Below, piece by piece: positions 23,903 to 36,600 of a DNA stretch of 64,000 bases; position 1 is the stretch's first letter, and each line of letters begins with the position of its first letter. This DNA is from Pestalotiopsis fici W106-1 (lineage: Eukaryota > Ascomycota > Sordariomycetes > Amphisphaeriales > Sporocadaceae). The position numbers were made by a program, and so were the translations under genes. The stretch spans positions 5,886,518 through 5,950,517 of the forward strand of contig NW_006917091.1 in assembly GCF_000516985.1 (NCBI RefSeq), in the 5' to 3' direction. The notes below the pieces were generated by a model. The model saw only the letters and a list, made by a program, of their open reading frames with translations, was not told the DNA's origin and ran no database searches.

Positions 23903-25430
23903 AGTGATGGTGGTATACACTTGTTGAAATACAAACGATTCTGGAGCAAAGGATCTAGCCAAGAGGCAACGTGCTGGTCTTTGTCGGCAGGCTAGGGTAG
24001 GGGAAGTTCTGCGCCCTGTAGGTGGAATCGGAGACGAAAAAGAGTCCGCGCAGACCAACACGACAAAAGTATGTCTGCTTGTGGCATCTGCCCAAGTACG
24101 GCAGTAGATGGCGTGTTTACCTGGTCAATGAGGCAGATCGGGCCTACCTGCAGCTAGGTAGATGCCAAGTCTGTGAAAATTGGAAAGAAAGCATTTGCAG
24201 TGTGCCTTCCTTCAAATTCAGTTTCTTTCAGTGCTGCTACTCAGACCAGACGACTGCTACTGGCCAAAACCTGGATCGAAACCGCTTGGATTTCAGCCTA
24301 CAGCGATTCCATATGTTGCTAGTCACCTGAAATTGGCAAGTAGAATTTCCTACATTGGTTAAGTCGTACTAGTGGTTGTTGGGACATTTCATAATCAAAA
24401 GTAATACATCCATTCTACATGGTACGCAAGGGCACGTCGAAACAGAAAGGAAAGTACCTCTGTGGCTGGTAGCTTGTAGGTGCTGATCAAAATTTGCAAT
24501 TAGGGTGCATACTCCAGTACTACATTACTATGTACCGAATGACTGAGGCAGACATTCAAGTATTGAGCTGATCGGTACCAGCAGTCGTTATTTTTGGACA
24601 AAGATACGTCCATGCATATGATCTATCTTTCCATTAACTCGTGCCAGGCTCCAATGGGAATTTGAGGGTTTTCAAGGCTCAGCATACCTCAGTTACAGGC
24701 TTACAGATGGCAGCCACGAGGAGTCGAGTCCGCCAGTCAAGCAAAAATGATCGTCTTGGATGCTCGCCGTATTTAGACTGCCGGCTATACATGTTGGGGG
24801 CTGCGAACCCATTTCCAGGCGCCACAACATGACATTGTCGTGGTTTGATAGGGAAATGACGATCAAATTGAATGTGTGCTCCCAAAACAAACCAAGCTCA
24901 AAAACTTGCTACTGGAATAATTTGTTGCCACTTAATGTCACTTGACTCAAAATATCAGTCCAGGTCTACGTCTTTCCATTTGTCAACTTGCCCAAAAGCC
25001 CGTTCAGGACATAGGATTCGTAGCCAGGCCACAACGATGAATGAATGCACACCATAATGGGATAGATATGCAGTGCATGAGAGATTGTGGGTACGATGGA
25101 TGGTACCGCACCTAGACACCCTGAGAGCTTGGTCAAGCCACAACCATGTGTGGCGCAGGCAGCCTTATCCAACCTAAGCGACTGGGGAAGTGCACGGAAC
25201 AGGCCAGCAGCAGCTTACCTACTACCTGCCCTGCCACTAGGACCCGAAGCTAGCAACGCGCAGCTCTCATGTTGCCTGAAGCTCACAAACGTCAATCGAA
25301 CCCCAGCCAGCCTAGACAGCCAGCCTTCCTCCAGCTTTCAGAACATCATCGCCTTTCGCATTTCGTCACTTTCATAGACACAATCACCAGCGTATCCCAA
25401 CTCAGATCCCCGTCCTCGCAATAATCCACA
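23903..25430. other. Divergent intergenic region, unknown protein / PRE10
   Basis: About 1.5 kb between two start codons. No gene or obvious repeat was recognised. The 200 bp before the PRE10 start are rich in C and A, as is common for fungal 5' leaders. Confidence 0.6.
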
Positions 25431-26441
25431 ATGGTAAGATCGAACCTCATGTCCCCCAAAGCTATGGCCATTGCAGCTAGCTCACATCTCTCTCCACCCG
25501 GCAGACGTCAATAGGAACGGGATACGATCTCGCCAACTCCATCTTCTCGCCTGATGGTCGCAACTTTCAGGTCGAGTACGCAGTAAAGGCAGTAGAGAAT
25601 GGCGGTACCTCCATTGGTATCCGCGCCAAGGATGGTGTTGTTCTAGCAGTCGAGAAGGTCATCACATCCAAGCTACTGAAGCCCGGTTCCAACAAGAGAA
25701 TTGCCACGGTCGACAAGCATCTAGGAGTCGTATGTTGCACCTTCCTACCCAACTTCCGTTTAAATGACATATTCTGACCCTGATTCCCTACAGGTCTCCT
25801 CGGGCATGATCCCCGATGGCCGACACTTTGTAGACCGAGCCAGAGATGAGGCCCGCTCGTGGCGCGATACCTTCAAGACACCGATATCGACATCCGATCT
25901 CGCCTCGCGCATGGGCGGATACCTCCAGGCACACACTCTCTACCAATCTGTGCGACCATTTGGTATCACAGCTATCATTGGTGGCTTCGATTCCGAGCTC
26001 GAGCAACCCGTAGATGGCGAGGTGGGCAGCGGTCCCTTGAGCGGCGCTGGTGGCAAAGTCGAGGGCAAGCACGGCGGTCCCGGTCTCTACATGGTCGAGC
26101 CAAGTGGTCTCTACTGGGGCTACTACGGTGCCGCTGCGGGCAAGGGCCGCCAGGCAGCAAAGGCAGAGCTCGAGAAGCTCGACCTGGCGTCGGGCACACT
26201 GGATCTCAAGGAAGCAGTCAAGGAGGCCGCGCGCATCATCTATGTTGCACAGCAAGACAACAAGGATAAGGAGTTTGAGCTCGAGATGACCTGGATTAGC
26301 AATGCTAGCGGCCCCACCAAGGGACGGCACGAGGAGGTGCCCAAGGAGCTCAAGGAGGAGGCCGAGAGGTTAGCAAAGAAGGCTCTCGAGGGCGATGACG
26401 ATGAGGACGATAAGAAGGAGGATGACAAGATGGAAGAGTAG
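25431..26441 (+). CDS. PRE10: 20S proteasome subunit alpha-7 (alpha type-3, PRE10)
   Basis: Three exons (25431-25433, 25505-25729, 25794-26441) encode 291 residues. The first coding exon is the ATG alone, followed directly by GTAAGA. The protein starts [27 protein letters not shown], the proteasome alpha signature (GYD...FSP.GR..QVEYA). It continues with [39 protein letters not shown] and [15 protein letters not shown], and ends in a highly acidic tail ([16 protein letters not shown]) typical of alpha-7. Alpha subunits form the outer heptameric rings of the 20S core and gate the channel. They lack the catalytic threonine. The [18 protein letters not shown] segment looks like a lineage insertion. 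Confidence 0.95.
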
Positions 26442-28798
26442 ATGTCAATCAGGTAATGCCAAAATATCAGGCCTAGCGTTGTGCGCTTGTACTATACGGC
26501 GAAGCATTGAATGAGGGATTGGTATGCTGCCATAGATGAAATCCCATTTTGAGAGCCATTCTGTAGCGTCGGGACGCAATGAGTCATTCCATACGATATG
26601 TTGCCCTCACGTATGCCAGGGTTCAATCGCTTTTGCGTCTTGTGACTGTCTTGCTTGATATTTGGAGAGAAAGGCACCAACGAGCAGGCCAAGCTGGATT
26701 GTCCTGCACCAAGGTGATGAGTCAACACCCACACCGGCTCACTCGCCCAACATGTCGCACATAGTATGTGGTAAACTCGGCGCAACGTGTTGCTATGGTA
26801 CGAACACTCACATTCTTCTGCCAAGGCGTTGCTGGGAGACCCTGAGGCACCTTACTGCAGAAATCAGCCGGGAGCATGCTCAGTATCGATGGCGAAAAGA
26901 AAGAAGTAAAGATGAGATTGTGTCACAGTCCAAGCACCCGCAGAATCAAGTCAAGACAAGGTGCAGCGGGTAACAACACCAACCGCAAAGATGATACGAT
27001 TGGGGTTGGGTCGGAAAGACAAAAACAAGAGAACTACTGTCAGTCTTGAACCACAGAACTTCGCGGAACAAACGGGCAAAAATATTCCTTTGAGTGGTCA
27101 ACAAGTCTGCCGCCCACTCCCACTAGCCTAACCTAGCATTCAGTTTAAGGTCATGACCCAATCCCAGGACCGTTGATGGAATTTCTTTCTATTCCGATAT
27201 TTGAGGTTTTCATTCTCGAGGCCTGCATGATGTGCCGTGGACCACGGACATCAGAGCCTCTTGAGACTTAGGCCACATGATGAAAAGCCATTGACACGTG
27301 TGCGGCCATGTCATTCATTCCTGCTATACTCATCATTGTAGACATGGTATCTTTTGCAACAGAGATCACAGATGTCGCTCACGTTTCGATTCCTGGATTA
27401 TTAAGACTGAAATCTTGATTTGCAAACATGGATGAATGTCTTTTCCATCTTACTAGGGACCATGCTACATCAATGCTGCGCCAATCATCGGTTTCAAGAG
27501 CAACAAATACATTCACCCGAATACCGCTTTCTGCGCTCATATCACTTTCTATACCCCTAAGTCCTGCCAGGTGATTGGACTTTGCAGATTGTATGGATCA
27601 TTTCGAACTCGGTTCCCATTCTGCCCCAAGCTCAGGTATGCTTACTGACTAATACTCAGGGGTATAAGTTGGCGAACGATCAAATTCAGTATTATTATGT
27701 ATGGCTCACTCAAATATCACCATGGTAGTATCGATGCAACGGAAGACTCCAGTTTAAATGACAAGCTGCACATGTAGTTGCTGGCAAGATCAGAGGACCA
27801 GCACCCAATGACGCATAGAGCAGATTAAGCTGTGAATTCTAACATGACGACAAGCGTTTCTGTATTTGACAAAACTTTTTTTTCACAACCGTTGCATCTC
27901 ATTTGCATATCAAAGGCCAAATTTTGCCAATGTAAGGCTCTCGAAGAAGTATTTTCTAGAACAATTCGGCTGATTGACCCGAAAGAAACAGTCGTCCAAC
28001 GTTTTTGCACGTTGCGACCCCACTCTTATCCGCCCGAGAGGGAGAAAGGAAAAAACATCATCAGCAAAGGGATGAAAGCGGATTCGAGCAATGTTTCGAA
28101 ACTGTAGATCTGCAGCTCCGGGGGTTCATTCTTTTTTCCGGTTCTCTACACAGTACCTTGCAAACACGGCAACCCGACATCATGACATGTAGCCACCGAC
28201 TCGACAGATACTCACGATCCCTTCCTTCCAACTGCAGTTTGTACATTGCATCACTGGTAAAGACTCAAGAGTTGCTGCCCACTACGTCAAGCATTGAACA
28301 ATAGAAAGTTGATTGATTTATCGCCGATGACCAAATCAACACGAAATTCCCATGGTGGAGATGGGGGGAGTGCCAAGCTCATCGCATATAGTGTTTAGAC
28401 CCTGTCGGCCAGCTCCTGGCCCAGTTTCAGGAGGGTCGCTTACCGGCCACGAGCCAATGGCCACGCTTCGTTTCTCCCAATCTGGGCAGCAATGGATCCT
28501 CCGAGGTCCCCATAACTTTCGGTACAACCGCCGAGATGGTGGCAGAGCCTCAATCAATCGACGACGCCCGCAATCTCTTCTCAACGGACCATTGTGCATT
28601 CCAGCCATTCGTGGAAAAAGCTTGCTTGGCTGGTAGCATGGGGTCCTCGAATCCCCTTTTACTCTATAATCCAAGTCAAAAGTGGAGCTGCGTCTGGGTT
28701 GATGATGGCTTCTTATAAGGGACAGCCGCCGCCCACGAGTTTGTATCTTGGCTCCTCTTGACTTTTGGTAATTCAGCATTCATTCAAGCTTGACAACT
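26442..28798. other. Intergenic, upstream of the AA9 gene
   Basis: About 2.4 kb with no supported gene between two plus-strand genes. The end nearest the AA9 gene contains a CTTATAAGG element near 28713-28721, about 205 bp before its start codon. No tRNA or repeat was recognised. Confidence 0.6.
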
Positions 28799-28830
28799 TT
28801 GTCTCTCTTTTCTTTCTTTTTTTTCCCAAA
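28799..28830 (+). promoter_or_regulatory. CT-rich core promoter/leader tract of the AA9 gene
   Basis: A run of T and C interrupted by few other bases lies about 100-130 bp before the AA9 start codon and downstream of a TATAAG sequence. Pyrimidine-rich tracts of this kind often sit just upstream of transcription starts in filamentous fungi. Confidence 0.4.
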
Positions 28831-28926
28831 AACTTACGGACCCGGGGTTCATTTCATTCATTCATTTCTTACCAAAATACTCCTGCGATCCGGTTGTCGC
28901 ATTTTATCTTCTTGTTTGTTGCAAAA

Positions 28927-30339
28927 ATGTTCCACAAGATTCTCGCTCTCTCCCTGGTGGCCGCCGCATCGGCTCACCAAAACTTTCACCAGTTCTGGGT
29001 CAACGATGTGACTCCTGGTTACCAGGTCGGCATCCGTATGCCACCCTCCAACAGCCCCGTCGTAAGTTTGTTGATTCAAAAGTCTACTTTCCCTACCACA
29101 GGACCAGGGGGCTGACAAGGACATTACAGACTGATGTCACCAGCAATGACATTGCCTGCAACGTGAACGGCTCCGACGTTCCCTCGGGCGTCGACACCGT
29201 TGCCGCCAACGAGGGCGACAGCATCACCGTCAACTGGGACATCTCGTCCCACCCGGGTCCCATCACCCACTTCCTGTTTGGTCCCGTTGACGACGCCGCC
29301 CAGGCTACTGGTATCGGCGCCGGCTGGTTCAAGATTGACGAGCGCGACTACGTCGACGGCGAGTGGGCCAATGAGTACCTCTCGGACAATGGTGGAAACT
29401 ACACCTTTAGCCTGCCCACCGGTCTGCAGAGCGGTGACTACCTGGTGAGTTTGTGGCTGCCGAGTATACAGTTGTATGACAAGACTCACTAACGGGAAAT
29501 TCTATAGCTCCGCTCCGAGATGTTGGCTCTTCACGGCGCCCAGACCGTCGGCGGTGCCCAGTTCTACATTGGCTGCGCCCAGCTGACCATTACCGGAACC
29601 GGATCCGGCTCCTGCACGCCCACCATCTCTCTCCCCGGTGCTTACAACGCCGAGGATGACGACATCTACATCCCCGACGTCTACAACGGCTTCGACCCGA
29701 CTACGTACACGGCACCCGGTGGCGACGTGGCCGTCTGCGGCGGTTCCAGCCCCGCCACCTCGGCCGCCTCTTCCGCAGCTGCCACCTCTGTCGCCGCGTC
29801 GGCGACCAGCGCTGCTGCCACGGCATCTTCGACGTCGGTTTCCGCCGCCGCTGCCGCCGTGACTTCGGCCTCGTCCTCCTCGGCCGCCAAGACTTCGACC
29901 CCCGTCTCGAGCGCTGCTCCCGCCACCTCGAGCGCCGCTGCCTCGGGTGATGACGAGGGCGATGACGATGAGGACGACGACTCTTGCGATGCCGACGACG
30001 GCGAGGACACTCCTTCTTCCAGCGCCGCTGCCGCCTCCTCCACCTTTGTCACTCGCACCATCCCGGCCTCTTCTGGCGCCGCTACCCACGCCGCAACCTC
30101 GTCGTCCAAGGCGGCCGCGTCGAGCCAGGCCTCCTCCGGATCGTCGTCTGGATCCGTGGCCCTCTACGGCCAGTGTGGTGGCATCAACTACTCGGGAAGC
30201 ACCACCTGCGCTTCGGGTACCTGCACGTAAGTTGAACCCCAAACCATCCTACATTTTCACAAAATGTCGATTTATGAACAAGATACTAATTTGATCGGAA
30301 TTTAGTGTAATGAACGATTACTACTCCCAGTGCGTTTAA
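28927..30339 (+). CDS. AA9 lytic polysaccharide monooxygenase with C-terminal CBM1
   Basis: Four exons (28927-29061, 29130-29444, 29508-30226, 30306-30339) encode 400 residues. A 16-residue signal peptide ends ...AAASA, leaving His17 (HQNFHQFWVN) as the mature N-terminus that chelates copper in the histidine brace. The second brace histidine is in SHPGPITHFL. The axial-site region is LALHGAQ...GGAQFYIGCAQ. A Ser/Ala/Thr-rich linker (about 29750-30150) leads to a CBM1 cellulose-binding module (LYGQCGGINYSGSTTC...YYSQC), whose last cysteine comes from the 34-nt final exon. The enzyme should oxidatively cleave cellulose outside the cell. The linker contains an unusual acidic run around 29950-30007 with a cysteine. 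The gene is convergent with POL5. Confidence 0.94.
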
Positions 30340-30606
30340 ATCTCATGGGGTAATGTAAGCATCATGTATGATTATTGGCGATGAAAAGAGAGAGAGGGTG
30401 GTAGATGAGAGGACATTCGACTGTACATATTCTTTCTGCAATATATAAGCAACATACCAAGCATTCAATGAATCACAATTGTGGTAGAATCGTTTTCCCA
30501 TTTTGATTGTATAATAATTGAAAAGGCCATTTCACGTACAAAATCTTTTTATTACCGTCGGTCTATATTGCCAAGTCAACCCGCGAAAAATACCCAATAC
30601 CTGCAT

Positions 30607-33600
30607 CTATGCTGTCTTGCGGTGAGCTTGCAGCCAGTTCAGCCAGTCGGAAAACAGACTCGTCTGTACAGTAGCACCACGCAGTGCCCAGTCCTTGAGG
30701 CTGGCGTAGTACACATCCATGACCTTTTCGACATCGTTGATGGAGCTCGCCAATAACAGACTGCTCGCAGAGACGGCACGGGCGTAGGCGTGTGACGAAT
30801 CTTTGCTGGCCTCCTGGAGAACCTGTTGCAAAAGCTCCGCTGAGCCGCCAGTCTTGGTCTTTTGCTTCTTGACGGCATCGGAGAGATCGCCAATGACCTT
30901 GGCGGCCTTGTTGCCGATTTCCTTGGTCGAAGTGGTGCGGATCAGCTGCAGCAGGGGCAGAAGCAGACCAAATGCCAGAGGGTTCTGAGCCTCTTTCTTG
31001 ACGTAAATGTCGAGAAAGTCCAATATCCGGTGCTTGAAAATGACCATGGTCTCCTTGGCATCCTGATTCTCCTTCTTCTTGTTTGGTTTCTGCACTCTTT
31101 GCTTGAAAACTTCTGCCAGCTTCTGGTCAAACTCCATCATTTCCGAATCTGACAAATCTGATTCGTCATCCGAGTCTGCGTCCTTGTCTTTATCAAGACG
31201 GTGACTGCCCAGAATCTCTTCAAGCTTGGCATCCAGGTCGGCATATGCTTGAGCATCACCGTCCTCGGCTTCCTCGTCACTTTCCTCCTCGTCTTCCGGG
31301 GCGGCACCGTTCAGGGTGACGAATTCCACATCGGAGCCGATCTCTGAAATCTCGTCTTCCTCCACGTCGTCCTCCTCATTATCGCTGCCGTCAGATCCCT
31401 CCGCGACATCCAACATCTCCTCATCCTCGGCGTCGAATAGTGCCTGCTGTCCCTTGATATTCTCTTCGGCCATCAGTGGATCTGTTAGACGACCAAGAGC
31501 ATCTTCCGTAAGTTGAGACGTATACGATTCGAAGACTTGTTGGGTGATCTGACGCATCATGGGAGAAGGCCTCGACACCAAGGACAACAGGATTTCCACG
31601 AGAAGAGCCGAAGCGTCATTATCGGCTTCGTCCATCTTCTCTGAGCATTGCTTCAGGTCCTCCAAGGTGTTGAGGGCATCGCCGTCGCCGTTGTATAGCT
31701 GCAAAATGGTGATAGCATACAGCAGTGCGAGACCAAGAGACGACCCGCTGCCTTTGCCTGCCTTGGTGGACGCCTTGACCAGTTTCTTGAGAGTCTTGAC
31801 TGCAGCCTTTCGCTCGGCTTCAATCTCTTCGCTCATCTGCACAGCCGACGCGTCGATAGCTAGCACTGCATTGCATAGATAGCTGTAGTCTTCTTGGCGT
31901 CTTGTAAGTTTTGCAAAGGCAGACTCGAGTCTGCTGCGGAAATACTCTCTCGTCTTGGTAGACAGCTCAGGGCTAAATGAGGTGTCTTTCTTGGAGTAGG
32001 CGTAACTGGTCAATTGCTTGACTGCGGTCTCCAAAATGCTACCTCTGACTTCTGTCTTATCGTCGTCATGGACCTTGTCTGAAGTACAAATCTTGACCAG
32101 ATAGTCAGCGTATACACGTCGAAGCTTCTCGACCTCGGCAACGTCGCCATCCTTGATCTTGATGACTGGCTTCTGAAGTAATTCGAAAATCGCATCGACG
32201 TCCTCGGTAAAGGAGGCTTGAAGCAGTCTTTCAATTGTTTTGGCCTTTGCTCTCAGGTCAAAGTCATAGGCACCATGTTTGCCGAGAAGCTGTGTGAGAA
32301 CGGGCAAGAGGAAAGCAGGTTCGGCGGCCACCACATCTTCAACCGTCTTGAGCGATTTGTTGGCTGCGAGATGAAGATAGCGATCCTCTTTTGCTGCTTG
32401 GTTCAATAAGCATTTCATGAGATTTCTCGAGAACATTTCCTTGACAAGTGTGCTATCTTTGATAGAGGCAAGGCCTCCGAGGAATCTTTGAAAGATCAGG
32501 AAACCTCGGTATTTTTGTCCTTCTGTCGCATTCTTGGAGAATAGTCCATCTGATATTGGTCAGTCTTGCAAATCGCAATCCAGGCTGTATCACTTACCAT
32601 CAACGACAGTACCCCAGAAGAGCTTGAATTGCTCCGTATCCACACCCTTGCTTGTCTTGGTTTGTGCGATGAAATATGCAAGAATGAGGTCCCAAACAAA
32701 ATGAAGCTGAGAATTCCAACTGCTGGGCATAGATTTCGAAGCACCAGCCTCCTTGTTTCCAGTATCCTGCTTCACGTTCTCCTTCAACACATTGGCGAGT
32801 TCCGGGATACTCTTAGTAGCCATGGGATCCGACCAAGGCTTGCTAGGCATCTTCAGTTTCGGATACGTGCTTGCCGCTGCAATCCAAAGTCCGACACCTT
32901 CCGCCGTCTTTCCCCAGCCGACCTCCACCAGCTTCTTGAGCGTCTCTCCAGCCCGTTCTTGGCCCATTTGCGGCAGGCTTTGAACAATGACCCAGGCGCA
33001 GTGCGACTTCATCCAGACCTTCCTGTCGGCGAGCTTTACCAGGAGGTCCAAGATAGTGGCCCATCTTATATTATCACTTCCAAACAGAACTTTGGACTCT
33101 ACAAAGCACTGGAGACCAAAGAGCTGCCCAAAGTGAAAGTCGCGCTCCTCGGGACCTGAAATGTTGCCGCTTGGTTGTGTCTTCTCCAGCAAGCTGGCCA
33201 GGACACTGTCAAATGTGAGGCCCGGGAACTTGGTCTCAGCCAAGCGCTTTTCGCCAAAAAGTTGACTGAGAATCTCTGACAGGACGAGACTGAAGCCAAT
33301 CCTGGAAGCATTGCGGGAGCTAGCAAGTCCACGAAACAGACGGCTTTCCAGATGTCGCTTGAGGGCGCCCTCATCGCTGCTCAAAAGCCCAGTCACGAGG
33401 GCATCAGCAGCAGCGATATGTTCGGCGCTATCGTAGCTGCCGAGCAGGTCATAGATCTTTTGTTCGCGTCTTCTGTCCTCGGCGGCGAGCTTTTCTGCAA
33501 AAGGCGACTTATCGAGCTCGAGGTTCTGGGCCTCTGTGGAGGCCGCCTGGGCAGCGGCTTCACCCTTCTTGGCCTTTTTGTGAGACGGTTGGTTCTCACT

Positions 33601-33639
33601 GCCATTGCCCTTGGATCCGCGCTTGCGTTTACTGCCCAT
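30607..33639 (-). CDS. POL5: POL5 / MYBBP1A-like nucleolar protein
   Basis: Two exons (33639-32598 and 32549-30607) joined by a 48-bp intron encode 994 residues, about the size of yeast Pol5. The N-terminus is a basic nuclear/nucleolar signal (MGSKRKRGSKGN...KKAKKGE). A long helical-repeat body follows (DLLGSYDSAEH.., RLFRGLASSRNASRIGFSLVLSEIL, LFGLQCFVESKVLF), matching the DNA polymerase phi/MYBBP1A-like family (PF04931). An acidic segment typical of the family is encoded around 31130-31440 (runs of Asp/Glu). Despite the name, Pol5 acts in rRNA synthesis and 60S ribosome assembly rather than DNA replication. A longer in-frame extension upstream of 33639 is possible but its sequence is not nucleolar-like, so the ATG before GSKRK was chosen. 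Confidence 0.92.
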
Positions 33640-36600
33640 TTCGAAGTTTGTGCTGGATTGTAATAATTTGATGATTATCACGTTGCTATCCTCCAGCTTC
33701 AACTTTTTTCCAATCACAAGTACTGCCGAGTTTGACCGCCTGGCAGTTGCGCTGCATATGGTTAGCGACGTGGGGCTTCCATGCGATGTGTGGCATAGCG
33801 GCCTCCACTACTGTGCGCTTAGTGCCATGTGTTTCTACACTAATGGTACTATGCATTTCATATTTGGTATATCATTTCACCTCACCTCCGGCTGCCCAAT
33901 ACTTATGATATCGAGGGCAAGTAAAGCCTGTCACTACCTAGGTAATGAATGTGGGTGTCAAGCTCAAATTCCAGATTGCAAAAACAGAAGTTACCTCACC
34001 AACGAGTACGGGAATGGATAGCCCGTCACGCGTACTGCCTTTGAGCACTGTCCAAGCGGCTGAATGCTTTGGTTGCCCAGGCGTGAACAGCGTCAGCATT
34101 CCGGCCGGCACCCATCAGTCCGGCATACCGCCAAAAAGGGTTCCAAGTATTGATTGTGTAGGTTGCGCTCGAAGGAAACGTCCGCGTAATTTCCACAGAG
34201 GTGCCTTCAGCAACAGGTTTGAGCAAACCCATTTATACAAGAGGCCATTCAAAATGGTTATTGTAACAATAGTCACGGACAATGCATTTCTTACTTTGAG
34301 AAACTTCTTTGAATTTCATTGGTCAAATTTTGGGTTCTCAAGATTATGGGGGGGAAATCTTTTTAGCTAGTTCTAGAAAAATAGACGACAACCTTACATG
34401 CGGACGGTTGAGCCTCACACGGTTCAATTGCCACACTCCCGATCCGTGATCTCGGATATCTGAAGTCAAGTTGCCGGGAACTGAGTCAACGACGCTTCAT
34501 TATGCTTTGCCTAGTTCATGGGAAGTGGACACATACAAGACATGCCGAAATCGTGACAAAATAAACTTTGCTCGAATAAAGCATGTGCTGGCACGAACAT
34601 TTAGAGAGAGAAAAAAGTTGAAATGGGCTTTCTCTCCTAACTAATAGTAACGAAGAATGAGCTCTCCTCTCCTGATTTCCAATTTCACCAAGCTTCTACA
34701 GGACTGGTTTTGAACAGGAAACATCGTAGAATACAAGGAAAAGTCGCCCCCAATCGTTGACGTCGTTGACCCGAGAAGGCTCAGCTCTAATGTCCGAATG
34801 ATTGTTGCCTTCCCACATTGCCGTACCTTTTTTCCCCCTGTGAACCCGTGTTCTGGGCTTGAGACTGCGGGAATGCTAACTACAACCTTATGCCCATTTT
34901 CATGATATGCCGGACATTACTGATAGTTACTCACCAAAGATGGCTCAAAGATAGCTCAAAGGTTCTGATCCACGCATGAAATGAAATCATTATGCCTCGG
35001 CATAGTTGCCTCGCTGAACGTAATGTTTTCCACTTCTATTGCCATCTGGATAACTCTTGCTTATATACTGCTGCAAATGTTTCCGCGTCACCTTGAATTC
35101 AAATCATTGGCAAGTGCACTTTTTCTTACGTCACGACATTATGTTGCTCATTTTCCATAAGTCTACTTACATCTTCTTTTAATACCCACCTCCAAGCTGG
35201 CCATCGTGTGTTCGTCTCGCAATCTCCTTGGTAAGAAACGTGGCTGGGGAATCGCATCACAATGCCACAAAACCAGAGAATCATGGCCTGGCCGTTGACC
35301 GGTATACAATGTAGGCTTGGAATCCTGTGTGGAGCGAAGTATTGAAACGACTATGACCTAGACAAAGTGCTCCCTCAAATCGAAACTATTCAAATCACGG
35401 TTGCAGTCATAGCCCCCGTGTCTTACATGATTAGGTTTTTCCCACCCGTGCTTGACAGCTCCGGAGTTGCTGCTGTCTTGCACTCTATGTTCGTCGGGAT
35501 ATTGTTCCAGATTTTTCTTCGACAAGAGGCCACGCAACATCACGAGCAAGAGCACTGGAGATATTGCATACAAGTTTGTATGTTGGAAGAGAATAATGTT
35601 GAAAATGTGGCAATATAAATTTATTAACTGTATTAAACTCAGCTATGTCTTTGTAAGCCTAGTCGGCTTAATAATGAAGACATAGACGGGACCTCGGGTT
35701 CTGCGGAAAATATGGTCTGTCTCAAGGTTTCCGGCACTCGGCTAGCGAAATAGACCAGAGACCGAATTTTGATCTACTTACGAGCCATATGAACGAGTCA
35801 GCTTCCTACCGATGAAATACAGTTCACAAGTTGTTTTATGGAACAGACTTGCTAAAAGAAGAATGGCAATCACCAAAATCCCATTTACATAATAAAGGGC
35901 ATCGAACCAGGGCTTGAAAGAGCTAGATTAGCCCCACGTGTTGGAAAGGCGCAAACCTTCATGACATTTGGCTGACAGTTAGCCATGCCACGACCTGACA
36001 GTAGAGCATGTCCCTGTCGAGGAGAAACTCATCCTTTGCCACTCCTTCCAGACCGTGCACATGAATTGCAATAGGATGAAGGCTCTCGAAGATACCTAGG
36101 TTAGAGGTCTGTGCCATGCAGGGTCTTTTCATCATCCTTGATACTACGCGACCATCATAGTCACAGATGTTCTTGATATCCCGGATAATGTGGGCAGTAT
36201 ATTGCTCACGGCAGGACAAATACGGGGACCGTGCCCCGCAAACCCGTATCAACCCCACCGTCGAAGGAGCATTGTGATGACTGCAGCTCATATATACATT
36301 ACACAATACAGTAGAAACCCAGTCAGCAGTAACCGTATTTCGATGCCTGGCGAGCTGGTTCAAGTAACCAACCCAGAAGGTACAATGAGATTGTTTTTTG
36401 TTGTCTTTCGGGAAGCATTGCTGATCGGTCGTATCACCTCGAATCATGTTACAAGTGATAGTATGGCCCAAACTTGAGCAAACTTCACTATCTTTGCAAG
36501 TACGATACGTAGATGGCGTTGCACGACGTCTCGGTAGCCAGCAGCGAGGCGTTGGTTGGTACTACACCCACCGCATATAGTATCAATTAACCTTTGGTCG

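Noticed and set aside
29502..30242. 246-codon minus-strand open frame opposite the AA9 gene
   Set aside because: A GC-rich shadow of the Ser/Ala-rich linker, giving a Gly/Arg low-complexity protein.
34395..34425. CGGTTCAATTGCC, B-box-like
   Set aside because: No upstream A-box and no cloverleaf pairing.
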